In this document: piece by piece, positions 12,118-24,348 of the stretch
Layout of the letters: every line of letters starts with the position of its first letter
Position numbering within the stretch: position 1 is the stretch's first letter
Assembly: GCA_015499995.1 (NCBI GenBank)
Contig: JADNRV010000123.1
Location: 1 to 64,000, forward strand
DNA from: Flammula alnicola
Lineage: Eukaryota > Basidiomycota > Agaricomycetes > Agaricales > Strophariaceae
Length of the DNA: 64,000 nt
Direction of reading: 5' to 3'
The notes under the pieces: model-generated
Seen by the model: only the letters and a program-made list of their open reading frames with translations
Told to the model about the DNA's origin: nothing
Databases searched by the model: none
Program-made: the position numbers and the translations under genes

Positions 12118-12262
12118 AGATGATTTAAGAACGCGTACGGGACATGGACCGTTTGCGGACGATGTTGCCCACACCGCTACGTCCAGTGGATTCGAACCCT
12201 GGTGGTTCATGGTCACGCGAATAACATTCAATACCGGGTTGTGTGGTCTGCATAAGGTTCGC
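12118..12262 (-). pseudogene. 3' fragment of an unrecognised gene shared with copy 2
   Basis: The peptide VIRVTMNHQGSNPLDVAVW, running to a stop at 12118, is closely matched by the frame ending at 27701 (VIRVTMNYQSSNLLVVAMW-like). Both end in a similar short tail before the stop. Upstream sequence differs between the copies. It is a conserved coding-like fragment next to gene X, function unknown. Confidence 0.35.
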
Positions 12263-12564
12263 GGTTCCGCCGCAGCCAGTGGATTAACTAGAGGTAGTAG
12301 TTTCACAGTCAATTCGACGATACAGAGAGGAGGTACATACAAAGGTAAACACTGTCTGTCATGGCTGGTGCGGTACGTCCTGCAGTCCTTCTCACCGATG
12401 TAAGCGGAAGCCGTACTGTTGCCGGAGACAATGTTGCCAGCCCATTCGCATCTGGTGGAGGGAACGATAAACGAGAGTAAGCCGCAATAGGGACCACAAG
12501 AACGCGAATGTTTTATGTTGCCGACTGCACCACGTCCGCTGGAGAACTGTAGAATAGTCGTCAA

Positions 12565-14859
12565 CGATAACGCAAAGGGGAAGGAATGGTATGAATACTG
12601 ACCAGTGCATTTTCAGAGGTCATGTACGTGTTCCCTGATGCCTTCTTATTCGTTCAAGTCAGGACGAGCATCGCTGGTGTCGCGAGATCGAGAACGGAGG
12701 TTGCATGCATCACACAGCATATAGAGTACGCCTGCAGAGATTTGAAGACAGATAAGCGATCAAGAGGATCGTGTTAGATTAGTGGGCAAGCAACGCACTT
12801 GGTTTTGGCTGCGAATGGGTTCTACCTCAGGTGGTAGAAGGCGACAAAGAAATCGTCAGGACAAGATGCTAGCCTGGCATCGAGGGAGACAAAGACGTGG
12901 CGGGTGCTACCCAAGTCCTCCTCGTCATGTAGATTGGTGGAGAAAAGCTCCTGGCAAGGAAAAAACGGACAAAACATAGGAAAGCATCGGAGCCGCAGGA
13001 ACTTGGAAGTAGAACGTTCGGTTGCCGGCATTGGGAGAGATGTGAGAAAAGAGCACGAAAAAAAAAGAGATATCGAAGAGGACATGACTGAAGAACGAAG
13101 CATCCGCAGAAGTTGTGTTGCGAAGCGTTGAGGATAGAATGAATTCGGATATCAGTCGGCCCGAGTTGGCCATTGTTTGTTCCAAACCGGTACCGGAACG
13201 TTCTTGCTCACAAAATACCCTGTGTACCGTCGCTCTCTGCGCTGGCATTGCCTCGCCTCCTCGTTCAATCCTTGTTCCGGATCTCTTGGATCGACATCAA
13301 ACTCCCTCTCACCTTCGCTTCGATCCAATTTGGATCTTACTCGTACACTCATTCGCCCACTTTTACCCCTCGCGAATGTGTTTACTTTGTGAGTCTCTTC
13401 AAGCTTTGCTACTCTTGCATGCTACTTACTTGAAATTGCGCACACCAGTTGATTCCCAAATACTGGCACTTCTCCTCGCACCGCGATGAACGAGCTGCAC
13501 CCGGATCTCTGACGAATGAGCAGCGTTCAAAGGAGCAAGGACGATGGCTTCCTACGAGGTACGTGTCAGATTTTGTATTCGATATTCTCTACTTATGCTT
13601 CTATCTAGACCCCGCACTTATACCCTCTGCCGACACTTTACAGACGTCTTACCCGCCTGTCTCCCACCCATATTGTCCCAAATATAACCACAACTCAAGT
13701 GAAACCCTCTCGGGCTCCTACCTGCCCGCTATGAATCCAAATCCCACTCAAATTCCAAACGCCAAACGTGGCTACGTCCACCACACGTTCTCAGTGACGA
13801 GACTTATGTAAAGGGAGAAAACCTTGGCTGGCCCCACTCTTCCTTCCCCCACTACGGGGTTTCATTGCGCATTTGAAACGAGCAACGTATTCGCCGCCCA
13901 AATTCCAGCAGCAATTTTCTCACTCATGGCCTCTCTGTCCAGGCATGAGTCTCGTCTACATATCTCTGCGTCTGCGTGAAATGTAATGTCTCAGCGACAG
14001 TTTGCGATGAAGTACCGTGCGATGGGCGGATGGAGCGTGGTACCGTGGCGAAGCATGAAATCTTGCGCAGTCGAACAACGGAGAGAAAGAACGTAGGAGA
14101 CAATGGGGTAAAGCGCAAAAAGACGACGGAAAACAAGAGGTTAGTTATATTGTTTGTTATTATAATTCAGCGGGGGTACTTATCTCGTTTCCTCACAGCT
14201 TTCTTGTCGTTGTTATCGTTAACAATACCGCCGCCCTTCCTTCTAACACCAAAATTGCTCTCTCACCCATCCCATCAGCATCCACCCATTCGCTTGCTCC
14301 TCCAACTGCGAACGCAATCGTTAACCCGAATAGACTCATTGCAGAGTCTGCACACCCCCTGCTACAAAACTCGAGAGCGGCAACATCATGGTGCATATGT
14401 CTTTTTGAGTTGTCTCTAGGCCGTAGCCTGACTTCTGCCGTTATGCAGCAATCTGGTATCGCCATCGTCGGGCAAGGACAACGACACTGACTACAGAGTC
14501 GCCGTGCGTGTGGCGTGTGGGTTCTCGGAGAAAGACCCCAAAATTGTAGCCTGCGCGAAGCCCCACTAGCAAAACAGCTTCAGCAACCACCGCTCGTGTG
14601 AAGCTCTGACCACTCGACGCTATACTTAGTCGACTACAAAGAGACGCAGAAAAGCCGCGGAGCTGAGGAGTCTTATCGGGATAAGGAACGAGATATCCGA
14701 CGTTGTTCTTTGGTATGTTTTCTCACATTGTGCATACATAGCATATTCTGACTACCTTTCGAGGTTCATCGCTTCCTCCATTCCCAACGCATTTACCGCC
14801 TGTCCACCTCGGCAGGCCACTTCCACATCACCTGACCGGCTATTCGGAACCCATCAGCA
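12565..14859. other. no recognised gene
   Basis: Many short frames lie on both strands, including Arg/Lys-rich ones at 12.78-13.13 kb, without recognisable motifs or convincing exon chains. AT-rich and GC-rich patches alternate. No repeats were noticed. Confidence 0.4.
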
Positions 14860-15665
14860 TCCTCTTTCATCATCGACGACCTCCAGATTCAACTCCGAGA
14901 AACCCAATCGCACCTCTCATGCAAGAACACCAGGAGGCCAGACATCATGATCTGGAGCACGAGCCTTGGGGTGTGGAGGAGGAGGATTCGGACGGTTGTG
15001 ACGATAATACATGGAGCACCTCGACTACTGTACCACGCGAGCTGCTGTCTGCGGAGGAGCACAAACCAGGAGCGACAAACACGAGAGCTGGATGGTGACG
15101 TGTCATCTTCTCATGAGCGGGCCGTTGGCAACGAGGGACGGATGTAGAGGAGAAGGTGGAGGATTCACGCACGGCAGATGCTGCAACAAATCCAGAAGCT
15201 GAGGGACGACGATATGAGGGCCTCGCTGTTGGACGGCCTCGCATTTCTTAGCCTACTCGCATCGGCTTACGACACCAAGACTCTTATGCCTCGTAAAACC
15301 TCCCTCCGACATTGTTCAACACATCTCGGGAGCTCATTATTATCTTCACTCTCCCAAATCACACCCGCCTCTATTATTGCTAACGGCATTGAGTCAGAGA
15401 AGGACGACGTCCACGACTGGTCCTCAAGCTATCAAAGCAGGTGTCAGCTGTATTGGCTATCACCAGCTCCCTCGAGGCTCTGCTCAGTGCACGATTCAGG
15501 GATTGGAGGATAAGGTTAATTGCATCAAGACAGCCGAGGAGGCTCTAGCGAAATAGGCCGCCCGCTACTGCTGCTACCACGGCCTAGCCGAGTCGAAGGC
15601 GCAGGAGAAGTAATCGATTACGGAGGCCTTTGCCGAGTGGAAGATGTCGGTGGAGGGTCAAATTT
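14860..15665 (+). pseudogene. decayed coiled-coil protein gene (homolog of the relic at 42.8-44.1 kb)
   Basis: Peptide segments in shifting frames match the minus-strand relic in the CACTA element, in the same order. DLQIQLRETQSHL matches DLQSQLRDTQSYL. An acidic HHDLEHE...EEEDSDGCDD stretch matches the HEHDEG region. A VGRPR...PTRIGLRHQDSYAS stretch matches VGRPRTPEPTRMGLRDADSY. FAEWKMSVEGQ matches MAEWEKSVEGQ. Several stops and frame changes break it up. It is therefore a non-functional copy of a basidiomycete coiled-coil/acidic protein that I cannot name with certainty. Confidence 0.65.
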
Positions 15666-16284
15666 TCAAAGGCGAATTTCGTGGTGCCTCCTTGTTCGCA
15701 TGAGGGCCTGCCGCTCAAGCCCCCACCATTACTTTTAACCTTTGGTGTACCCCCTTCGAAGACAATGACATCAGCGCTGGAAGGAAGGTCGAGAAATAGG
15801 AGGATTCGATAGGCATAAAGAGCCTGCCCTCTGGAAGATCAGCCGCTGTATGTCCACATTATTTAATAGCTTTCCGAACGCTAGCCAACACTTTTCAAGA
15901 TATCGAAGTATCCGTTGTAGACACCTCATTGATCATCCGTCATGAATGAACGGCGCCTCATCGACACGTCATCGTTCTCTCTGTTTGCGCCCCCAGTGCA
16001 GTGTCTTTATGCAGTGCCAACCCTCCTCAGAATAAACGCAGAAGTAGGATCTCCTAGCCAGTTTATCGGCCTCTGTCCCCTGAAATGTTCAAGGCCGTCT
16101 GTACAATTGGACTATGACTCGAATGAATATACGACAGCTACATTTCCCGTAACAAAAATCTCTGTTCCATATAAGCAGTCAGAATGTTTCGGGTAAGGTG
16201 TCAGCATCCCAAAATGTTTCTGTTGATAATGAGTCGACTTTCGTCCTCCGAGTCCGTCTTCATGATCTGCTCAAGAGTTTCCTC
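15666..16284. other. 3' flank of the NLR gene, nothing recognised
   Basis: Between the coiled-coil relic and the convergent NLR gene there are only short open frames without features. Confidence 0.5.
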
Positions 16285-19200
16285 TCAACCAAACCTTGAT
16301 GCTGCATCAACTATCTTTGCACTCACCTTCGCCCCCTTCTCGTGCAGCATCTTCACGATCGCCTCGTGACCTCGTTTCGACGCGGCCTGGAGTGCGTTAC
16401 CATATGGTCCTCCCTGTGCATTCACCTCTGCCCTGTTCTCAAGCAGCATCTTCACGATCGCCTCGTGACCTCCTCGCGACGCGGCCTGGAGTGCATTACC
16501 CAAACGTCCTCCCTGTGCATTCACCTCCGCACCGTTCTCGAGCAGCAGCTTCACGATCGCCTCATGACCTTCAATCGATGCCGCCTGGAGTGCATTACCA
16601 TAATCTCCTCCCTGTGCATTCGCCTCTGCCCCGTTCTCGAGCAGCATCTTCACGATTGCCTCGTGACCTCCTTGCGACGCGGCCTGGAGTGCATTGCCAT
16701 TACCATACAATCCTCTCTGTGCATTCACCTCTGCCCCGTTCTCGAGCAACATCTTCACGATCGCCTCGTGACCTTCTTCCGACGCGGCCTGGAGTGCATT
16801 ACCATAAGCTCCCGGTGCATTCACCTCTGCCCCGTTCTCGAGCAGCATCTTCACGATCGCCTCGTGACCTTGTTTCGACGCGGCCTGGAGTGCATTACCA
16901 TACAGTCCTCCCTGTGCATTCACCTCTGCCCTGTTCTCGAGCAGCATCTTCACGATCGCCTCGTGACCTCCTTGCGACGCGGCCTGGAGTGCATTACCAT
17001 AATTTCCTCCCCGCCAGTGTACATTCACCTCTGCCCCGTTCTCGAGCAGCATCTTCACGATTGCTTCGTGACCTTCTTGCGACGCGACCTGGAGTGCATT
17101 ACTATAATCTCCTCCCCGTGCATTCACCTCTGCCCCGTTCTCGAGCAGCATCTTCACAATCGCCTCGTGACCTCGAAACGACGCGGCCTGAAGTGCATTA
17201 CTATAATCTCCTCCCTGTGCATTCACCTCCACCCCTTCCTCGAGTAGCATCTTGACGATCGCCTCGTGACCTCCGTGCGATGCGGCCTGGAGTGCATTAC
17301 CAAAACCTCCTCCCTGTGCATTCACCTCTGCCCCGTTCTCGAGCAGCATCTTCACGATCGCCTCGTGACCTCGAAACGACGCGGCCTGGAGTGCATTTCC
17401 ATAACCTCCTCCTTGTGCATTCACTTCCACCCCTTCCTCGAGTAGCTGTTCTGACACTTGTCGTAGACCAGCTAGGGAAGCATAGTAAAGAGGGGATGCA
17501 TAGTAAAGAGGGGATTCAATTCCAGACACGAGTCTTAAGGATAGCCAGCTTTCACGCCATTGCTGATCTAAATCCCAAATTCGGACCCAATTGATGAATG
17601 GAGCGGTCTCTGGGTTGAACAGTTTCATTATCAAGGAGATTCCTGGTGTTCCGATGTCTCCAGGCGCCACGTGGGAAATCCAGTACTCCGCTGCATACTC
17701 AGCAAGTGGCAAGTGATGTAGCATTGGCTCAAATGAGTCAAATTGTAGAAGATATGCGACTGAGATTTGGGCGATTGTTGAATGAGCATCTTTCTCGCTA
17801 ATACTGAAATTTGTCTCGACATCCACTGAGAGCAGATACTCTTTGACGGAGAAGTGTGAAAGCTTTATGGTCCCTGTCTGATCGCGTCAACAAATATCAT
17901 TATACAGTATCCACCGGGTCACCATACCTTGTGATTCGGTGACAAGACTGGAGCATCTCAACAATACGCCCCGTGGATCCTGGTACCGACGCGCAGCTTT
18001 ATAAACCGGTCCATCTTCCGACTCCAAGTCCACGGTGGCGGCTTCGGCAATCTCGGTAACTGTCATTGGCCGCTTGGAAAAGGCCAGCCACTGCAGGAAT
18101 ACTCGGGTATCACCAATGTAGTCCGTGTCGATAGTTTCCAGTATCCGTCTATATGTCTCATCTAGACCCTTGGGTAGGCAGGCTAGCTGCGTGTTTACTT
18201 CATGTGGGCTCTGGCATTTGGCCAACGCATCAAGCTGTAATGAAACCCATCGAAATCTAAGAGACAATTAGTGGAAATTCAACAATGCATCGAATTGTTG
18301 AGATGAACATACGATCCGTCCGCGCCTTGCATAATTGCGGTTTTTATGTCTTCTTGCGTCTTTTCGTCCCAACGTTCAAATTGTGACGTGACTTCGCGCT
18401 TGATAAAAGTTGAAATATCTTGGTTTTCAGTTGTCTCTCCAGCGTCAACACAATCACAATCAGCTCCAATCTTCCCAAGAACAGTTTCAATTTTATGCAA
18501 TGGCCGACTGGTGACCATCAAATGGAGCCGAAGAGCTCCCAAATTCTTCGTCTCGGAGGTGATTTCGTCAATCCACTTGAGTGTCTTTTCGTGCTCAGTA
18601 CATTCGTCAAGAGCATCGATAATAATGTATGCATGGGTGAATTGTTTGAGAATATTCCGTAGTGTATCCTGAAGTTCGCGAATTGATGGCTGTTGATGAT
18701 CTCCACAGCGACGGTACAAATCCGCCAATGCTGTAGGTATACCACCGCCGCATTTGTGCGAAAACTGTGAAATGAGGGATCGGATGCACTTATCGTGCAC
18801 CTGCAATTCTTTCTGGGAATCCCTCCCGTCAAAAAAGAAATATGCCGTCCCCAGTGACGCATTTGCCCCTAGGACTTTATCAACGACAGATGCGCTAAAG
18901 AGATGTTCAGTTATTCTTAGTGACGTACCGCTCATAACGAGGAGACTCACCATAGAATGCTTTTACCGCAACCCGCTGTAGAAATATTTAACACACAAAT
19001 TACTAGTAGGTTTATTGGTAGTGAGGCCCTTACCCTTTCCCTTGATCCAAAGAAACCCAGGGGTTTCGATCCAATCATGGAACCGTTCGCCATCAAGGAA
19101 CCAGGAGCAGGTGTCGACTTGACGTTTATCGAGCGCTTCATTTCGATTCCGCGAGCTGTCAGGCGCGGAAAGCCATTTGTAAATCTTCTCGGCTTTCATA

Positions 19201-20618
19201 ATTGAAAGTCAGTTTTAATTATTGAAACTAGTAGTAAGCGAGCAGCACCCAGCTGGTCGTCCTTGATGGTCGTGACTGTATTCTCTACAAAGACCATCAG
19301 ACATGAAGAGGAGCAAGATGTTTCAAGAAAGCGGCGCGTACCAACATTACCGAGCCGGTCCTTGATTTCCTTCCCCTGTGAGTTCGAACCAATGGCCACT
19401 CTTCGATCGAACTTCCCTAACAAATCGGCGCATGATTTCTTGGACCCGTCCATACGGGACTTCAGATCATCAGATATTTGGATTTTGAGAGTCCGTGCTA
19501 CACGCAAACGATCACTAGATTTAATAGGAAAACGAATGAGCAACGAATGAGATTGAATTACCTATGTAGCACAATTTCGTATACTCGTCTATGAGCGACG
19601 CGATTTGGATTGATTGACGGCCGATCTCTTCGAGAATGTTGGTAGTCTCTGCGATCACCAGAAGGTCTGGAACTGCGTTTGCGGCACCTAGCATTTCTCG
19701 CAAGGTGTCCGCTAGTTCTCGAATGGAGTCATCCTGGATATCCGTCGCCTGTACAGCCTACATGGGGAATGGTACCCAATATCCATATCAGTTTCCATGC
19801 GATGTTGTCTAATCATTCACCTCGTAAACGCGGGACAACACAGTCCATGATGCTCTGAGTATCGGGTGTGCCTGATCACCGACATCCTATCAGCCAGAGT
19901 GCGAATGAGTGGAGGACACTTGTGACGCACATGGGAGAGATTGTCCATGATGTTCTTCGTCAACTGTAATGCTTTCCCGAGAGTCGAAGCGGTGTTGACC
20001 ACAGTCTTATTGCTTGGTAGGCGAGAAACATCAGCGTCGACCTTTTCCATGAACGCTTTGACGTTGCTATCAGACTCGGAAACACGAGACAGGCCCATCT
20101 TCATTTTGGCGGAAATGGGGTCCCCCTTCTTATCCGTCATATCAAGAGGCGTATCTAGGTCAATCGGTTTCAATATATGAACAAATCCACATATCGAACT
20201 TAGTACTCGCCATTTTCGAGTAAATCCACGACTTTGCCTGTGTGCAGTCCAACTACCGAAGTCAACAAGCGCGCCCTTTTGCGATATATCTTGATTGTGG
20301 CCGTCGAGGAGGGAGAGAACCAGCTAATGGACAGAGTCGGGCGAGTAGGTAATATTGACTAGGAGGCAATGGGAGGATGAAAACTGACATTTTCTTCTCC
20401 GCTTCCCATTCCCAAGTGAAGACTGATTCGCCAGACTCGGCGTTTGTCGACTTGGCAACTTTCATTTCCTTCGAGTTCGCGACTTCCTTGTCATCCACAT
20501 GAAATTCCACAAAGTATTGCCGTTTCGCAGTCGGTTTCTCCTTTTCAAAGTCGCCTTCGACCTCGATTCCTAGATCCCAATCAGTGGCTTGGAATAGCAT
20601 GGCCGTTATCGCCATCAT
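16285..20618 (-). CDS. NLR-type STAND NTPase: C2-like, helical, NACHT, ankyrin repeats
   Basis: This is a multi-exon immune-receptor-like protein read from ATG 20618 to the stop at 16285. The N-terminus looks like a C2-type domain (SSTATIKIYRKRARLLTSVVG region after the first intron). Exons at about 20.15-19.2 kb follow, with a helical fungal-NLR N-terminal region (MLGAANAVPDLLVIAETTNI, LEEIGRQSIQIASLIDEYTK). The NACHT P-loop is assembled across an intron at about 19.0 kb (FLWIKGK + AGCGKSIL). Walker B is IIIDALDEC near 18.61 kb and a sensor-like MVTSRP follows near 18.51 kb. A winged-helix part (RRILETIDTDY, FSKRPMTVTEIAEA) lies at 18.2-17.94 kb. It splices (acceptor ACAG near 17.87 kb) into IKLSHFSVKEYLLS, and the last exon carries twelve ankyrin units, eleven of them near identical. 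No stop or frameshift was seen in the parts resolved; two N-terminal junctions remain uncertain. A role in non-self recognition or programmed cell death is inferred from the family. Confidence 0.9.
16300..17445 (-). repeat. near-identical 33-aa ankyrin repeat array
   Basis: About 99-nt units on the minus strand encode the pattern NALQAASxxGHEAIVKMLLE, then NGAEVNAQGGxYG. Eleven units are almost identical at DNA and protein level and one at the start is degenerate. Differences concentrate at the two residues before GHEAIVK (FR, HG, QE, QG, KQ, EE, IE, RG, KR) and at the unit ends. One unit has a 2-residue insertion (VHWRGG) and one has GNGN. Confidence 0.95.
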
Positions 20619-20630
20619 GTTCGTGCTCAC

Positions 20631-21849
20631 TCGTCAAGGTCGCGCTCAGTAGCAAAGGCTGATCGCTCTGCATAGTTATTGGAACAGTATACAACGTATA
20701 AGCGTCAGAGAGTCTCGATGAGGAGGAAGAGAAGAATGAGAGGTATAGCACTGCCTCGTGGTCGTGGTTCACGTTCAGCGCTTTAGCCCAACGCGGTGCG
20801 CACTGCATTCAAGCTGTGTGAATTGACTCGACCCCAAAAATAGCCTCATTCCTCCAGTCAACCCTCCGTGTGGAAATGCTGCGGCTTAGACGACCAAAAC
20901 ACAAACGCGAATCATAGTAGATGAGCTGAATGATATCGCCTTGGGTAGCGTTGATTTTCGGACATACTATACATAAAGTTAACGTTTCCCATAAAATTTA
21001 CATGCATACTCATACACTTAGGTCCTAATCTCATTGATATCCCAATGGACGTCTGGACTACCTTCGAGACATCGCAACTTGAATGACTCCAGCCCTCCGT
21101 TTGCAAGCGCCAAAAATTGTTACAACACCATCGACTGCGATTCAGGCAGGCGACTGGCCCTGGGAAGCATTCAGCATCGAATTTAATGCCAAAGAAGAGT
21201 TTCTTGCTGACGCACCAAGCTGGAAATATAATTCCGTCCATGTCATGCTCGACATCCTTGACGGCACCAGCATCAGCATCGGAGCCTAAACTCTAAAGAA
21301 ATAGCGTGGGCGAGGCGAATAACGGTGTCCGACCACCGACAAGCGTTGTCGGTCTAGCGTCGATCGTTGCCAAAATTGGCTTGATTTCTTGTTCTGGAGC
21401 GCTGGTGGTAAGTAACAGACATAGCTTCGACGCGGGCAAAGGAGGTATGTAATCAGCACTGGATCCAGGCAACGACTGGGTTTTTCGTGTGGGTGCAAGA
21501 CGCCGTCGATGCAGTGAGTCGTCGTTCGGGGGCGCAAGGTATGATAACGGCGGGATGTGGACGGAATCACGGTAAACCAACGTGGTTTCAAGGGGGTACG
21601 TAAGTCGTCATGCGCGAGGAAGAGAGGGGTCTACTTTGAAAGAGAGACAGAGCCTCGTGAAATGGAAGAGGCCCAATTGAACGGCTGATTTGTGCTTGTA
21701 CTGATGGGTTGAGATTCATTGCACGAAGATGGACGTAATCATGCTCGCCCCGGTGGTCTTCCAAGTTGGGCGAGAGGAATATGGACGTCGTCGATGTTTT
21801 CGGGAGATTGAGTGGGTTAGCGTACTTATATTTAACATCGACATTGTCG
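20631..21849. other. no recognised gene
   Basis: This stretch contains the upstream region of the NLR gene and short frames. The plus-strand frame at 21083-21289 (68 codons from an ATG) could be a terminal exon of something unrecognised. Nothing else is supported. Confidence 0.4.
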
Positions 21850-22150
21850 TCGCCGGCCCAAACCAAGGGCGGGGGAAGGAACTCTGGAGGGGTCGACGTT
21901 GAAGACAGCGCTGACATGGTGTCACTTTGCGCTACAGTAAGTTATTATGTTGAAGGAGCCAGAAAAGAAGTGATATGCCACGTCGTTCGACTTGCAGTAT
22001 TGCAATTGTGACTGCAGGAACATGAGACTGGAAGAAAAAAAAGAGGACATGGGGAATTGACGCACGTAGAATAGCCAGTACTTAGATGAAATTTGCCAGC
22101 ATCGCCATAGAGCCACAGTCCTAGCGAATATATAGACATGTTCCATCTAA
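21850..22150. repeat. third partial copy of the gene X flank
   Basis: By eye this matches 11.80-12.02 kb (GAAGACAGCGCTGAC, GTAAGTTATT, GGAGCC landmarks). It also matches 27.42-27.6 and 27.85-28.06 kb, including CATCGCCATAGAGCCACAGT just before the PHO88 relic. Upstream of 21850 the similarity is lost, so only the edge of gene X is present. Confidence 0.7.
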
Positions 22151-22154
22151 GAGT

Positions 22155-23128
22155 TTAGTCTTCCTTCTTTCCGACCCGTTTCTCGCCTTCTGCTTCTGCG
22201 GTGACGGTAGCGTCTGTTTGAGGGCTAGCGGCAGCTACGAGAAAAAATGTGAGACAGTGAAAGATAAGACCGCTGGAGCAGTCCAATCTGACCGGAGCGG
22301 AGATAGCGAGGGCTCGGAGACGCGTCGAGCACGCCGTGCGGTATAGCGTCGCAGGCCAAGAATGGAATGGATTCGACTACACGGTCAACTGGCGTCTACG
22401 TATGGACATGCACTGCCTCTGATGGCATCTGATCAAGCTATCTAATCCATCGGCAGCTCGTGCCAGATTGCACTGCCACACCGCAAGACGGAAACGTACG
22501 TCCGAACATGCTCACGGTCTCGAAAGGGCGCTTGAGGTCGCCGACGGCGGGCTGGCCGAGGACGTGGATAGAGACCGGTCTGGCGTCGTACAGGTTCTTG
22601 ATGCCAATGAATGCTTTGAACAGGAGCTGGGTGGAATTGAAGTAGATGTGCATGACGCCCATCATGGCGATACCCATGTCTGACAATCATGTACACGGAG
22701 CGCAGCTGGAGGAAGGAGGTTAGAAAAGGTGTTTTAGATGGGAAGAGTGGAGAGACGAACGAGTTTTGAATTTGATGCCTTGAACGTCATAATCGCGAAC
22801 GGTCGTAGATGGCGAACCATTGGAGAAGCAGGCTCCACTACACTGCGCGTCAGTGGGATGTAGTTTCAGAGAGGAAAGAGGCTAACAGTATTCAAGCACC
22901 GTCTGGTCATTCTTCCGCTTGAAACCAGAGTGAGGAGGAAAATGAGCGACTTATGGCGAGAGAAACGCAGTAGTATGTAGCCAGAATTATGACCCAGGAG
23001 ACGATATATCCTATGCAGACATAGGTGAACACAGGGTGAGCAAGTCGTGCAAGCTGGTTGACCTCTGTTCGGGCGGAGTTTGTAATATCGGTCGGATACT
23101 CCCGGGCCCTGCGTAACGGATTAATCAA
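22155..23128 (-). pseudogene. PHO88/SND3 relic, copy 1
   Basis: Pho88 (SND3) is a small ER membrane protein involved in targeting and in phosphate-transporter maturation. Recognisable pieces, N to C on the minus strand, are: a transmembrane segment YIVSWVIILATYYC (about 23.0 kb); KRKNDQTVLEY in shifted frame (about 22.9 kb); STTVRDYDVQG (22.8 kb); MGIAMMGVMHIYFNSTQLLF with IGIKNLYDARPVSIHVLGQP and GDLKRPFETVSMFG (22.7-22.5 kb); and, after an intron of about 250 nt, the last exon ending EGEKRVGKKED and a stop at 22155. A 13-nt extra stretch after GTGTAC (around 22.69 kb) relative to copy 2 breaks the frame just before MGIAMMG, and the N-terminal part is in pieces. The order and the conserved family motifs make the identity firm and function unlikely. 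Confidence 0.8.
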
Positions 23129-23159
23129 GTCGTACTCTCTCGGTGGATAGTTACTTATT

Positions 23160-23571
23160 AGTAGAAGGTTGGCTCACTCTATCATGTTGTTCAGATGGTA
23201 CGCATTGATGACAGACAAAATCTGTATTCGTGCCTTTTCTTTGACATGCTAATCTCTTTTCTTCATCAAGGCCCGCTTTGTGACAAGTTGCAACCCTCCT
23301 TCCTAGTCATGTGCACCTGCACATTCACTCCTGCAAAGCCTTGAGATTATTGAAGGGTGGATCCAGGAGTCACCGCATTGCTCGTGGGCTGACAATGAGA
23401 GTTATCGACACCACCCATCCACGCGTTCACCATTATCTTTATCCACGCCATAATCACTAACAGATCTGTCTAGACACATGATTCCGTAGCCGTCTTACTC
23501 AAGGCTATCGCGTCTTTATTTCCCCAGTCTAAACTCTCCGTTGACCCGTCGTCATTGGCGCACAAGTCGGG
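23160..23571. other. no recognised gene
   Basis: Between the PHO88 relic and the DUF4238 fragment there are only short frames. It may hold decayed 5' sequence of PHO88. Confidence 0.4.
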
Positions 23572-24060
23572 TTGTACATCAGACCTATGCAGAGGATAAT
23601 TGAATCCTATCTTCGTTCACCAACTCCGTATTTCCATGAAAAGAAATACCTCTGTCGCGGTCTCTCCGGTATCCTCGCGGAATATGTCAGCGTCTCGGCA
23701 GGCGGTTCCTTGACTTCGCCAGAGCCTCGTTCCGGTATCAATATAATTCTGGACTCTATCGAAAGTGGCGCAATCGACTTCGCGTCTACATATGATAGGG
23801 CATATCGTGTTTATCATCTATGACGTTCCAAAATACAATGAAGCGACCTCTGAGATCCACCAAATGGAAGCGAGAGCGATCTCGAAAATGAAGGAAACTC
23901 TCCCACCTCCGCCAATCCTCAACCGAGGACAATACTTTCAGTCCTCGAACACCCTCGTGAAGAAGCTTCCCAAGGAAGATGCGAGCTCTTCTTTGCACTG
24001 ATCGGCTACCAGGTCGATGCGCTGGGAGTGGGGCCGACAATCTCTGATTTCACAAGTCGA
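23572..24060 (+). pseudogene. truncated DUF4238 fragment
   Basis: This is a copy of about 4675-5165 of the disrupted gene at 3.5-5.3 kb, starting at MQRIIESYLRSPTPYFHEKK and covering the middle of the C-terminal half. A 5-nt deletion at about 23817 (compare the other copy's LATDDVPKYNE) creates a stop, and a second frame break follows near 23985. It begins abruptly without the DUF4238 opening motif. About 290 bp downstream comes the 3' end of DOMON-b561 copy 2, whereas in the other block these two genes are 3.8 kb apart. Confidence 0.8.
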
Positions 24061-24348
24061 GCCACGGCCAGTGGACAGGACCCGAGAAGCTCCCGCCAAA
24101 ATATGTCCGCCATCTTGCGGATTTGAGGCCTCAATCATGGCCAAGAAAAGCTTCTTTCTAACAGTCGTCATGCGATAGTTCAAGTCCATTAAGGTAATTT
24201 ATTCTCCAATATATACACGAGTAGTATTGATATAATAAGCAACCAGGTGCGAAAACCGACGCAGAAGTCCATGGTATCGGGAACAATGAAGTAACATGAG
24301 ACATATCCTGTCTGTGATGTCAGTCATGATAGGTGCTTTGAGGATCGT

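Noticed and set aside
12170..12215. GGTTCGAATCC-like T-arm on the minus strand
   Set aside because: There is no A-box or cloverleaf upstream. The stretch is coding-like and is conserved as protein in the duplicated block near 27.75 kb.
16296..17255. Long plus-strand open frames (about 300 codons) through the ankyrin array
   Set aside because: They are shadows of the repeated minus-strand ankyrin exon. The periodic HSPLPRSRAASSRSPRD-like text is just the complement of the repeat.
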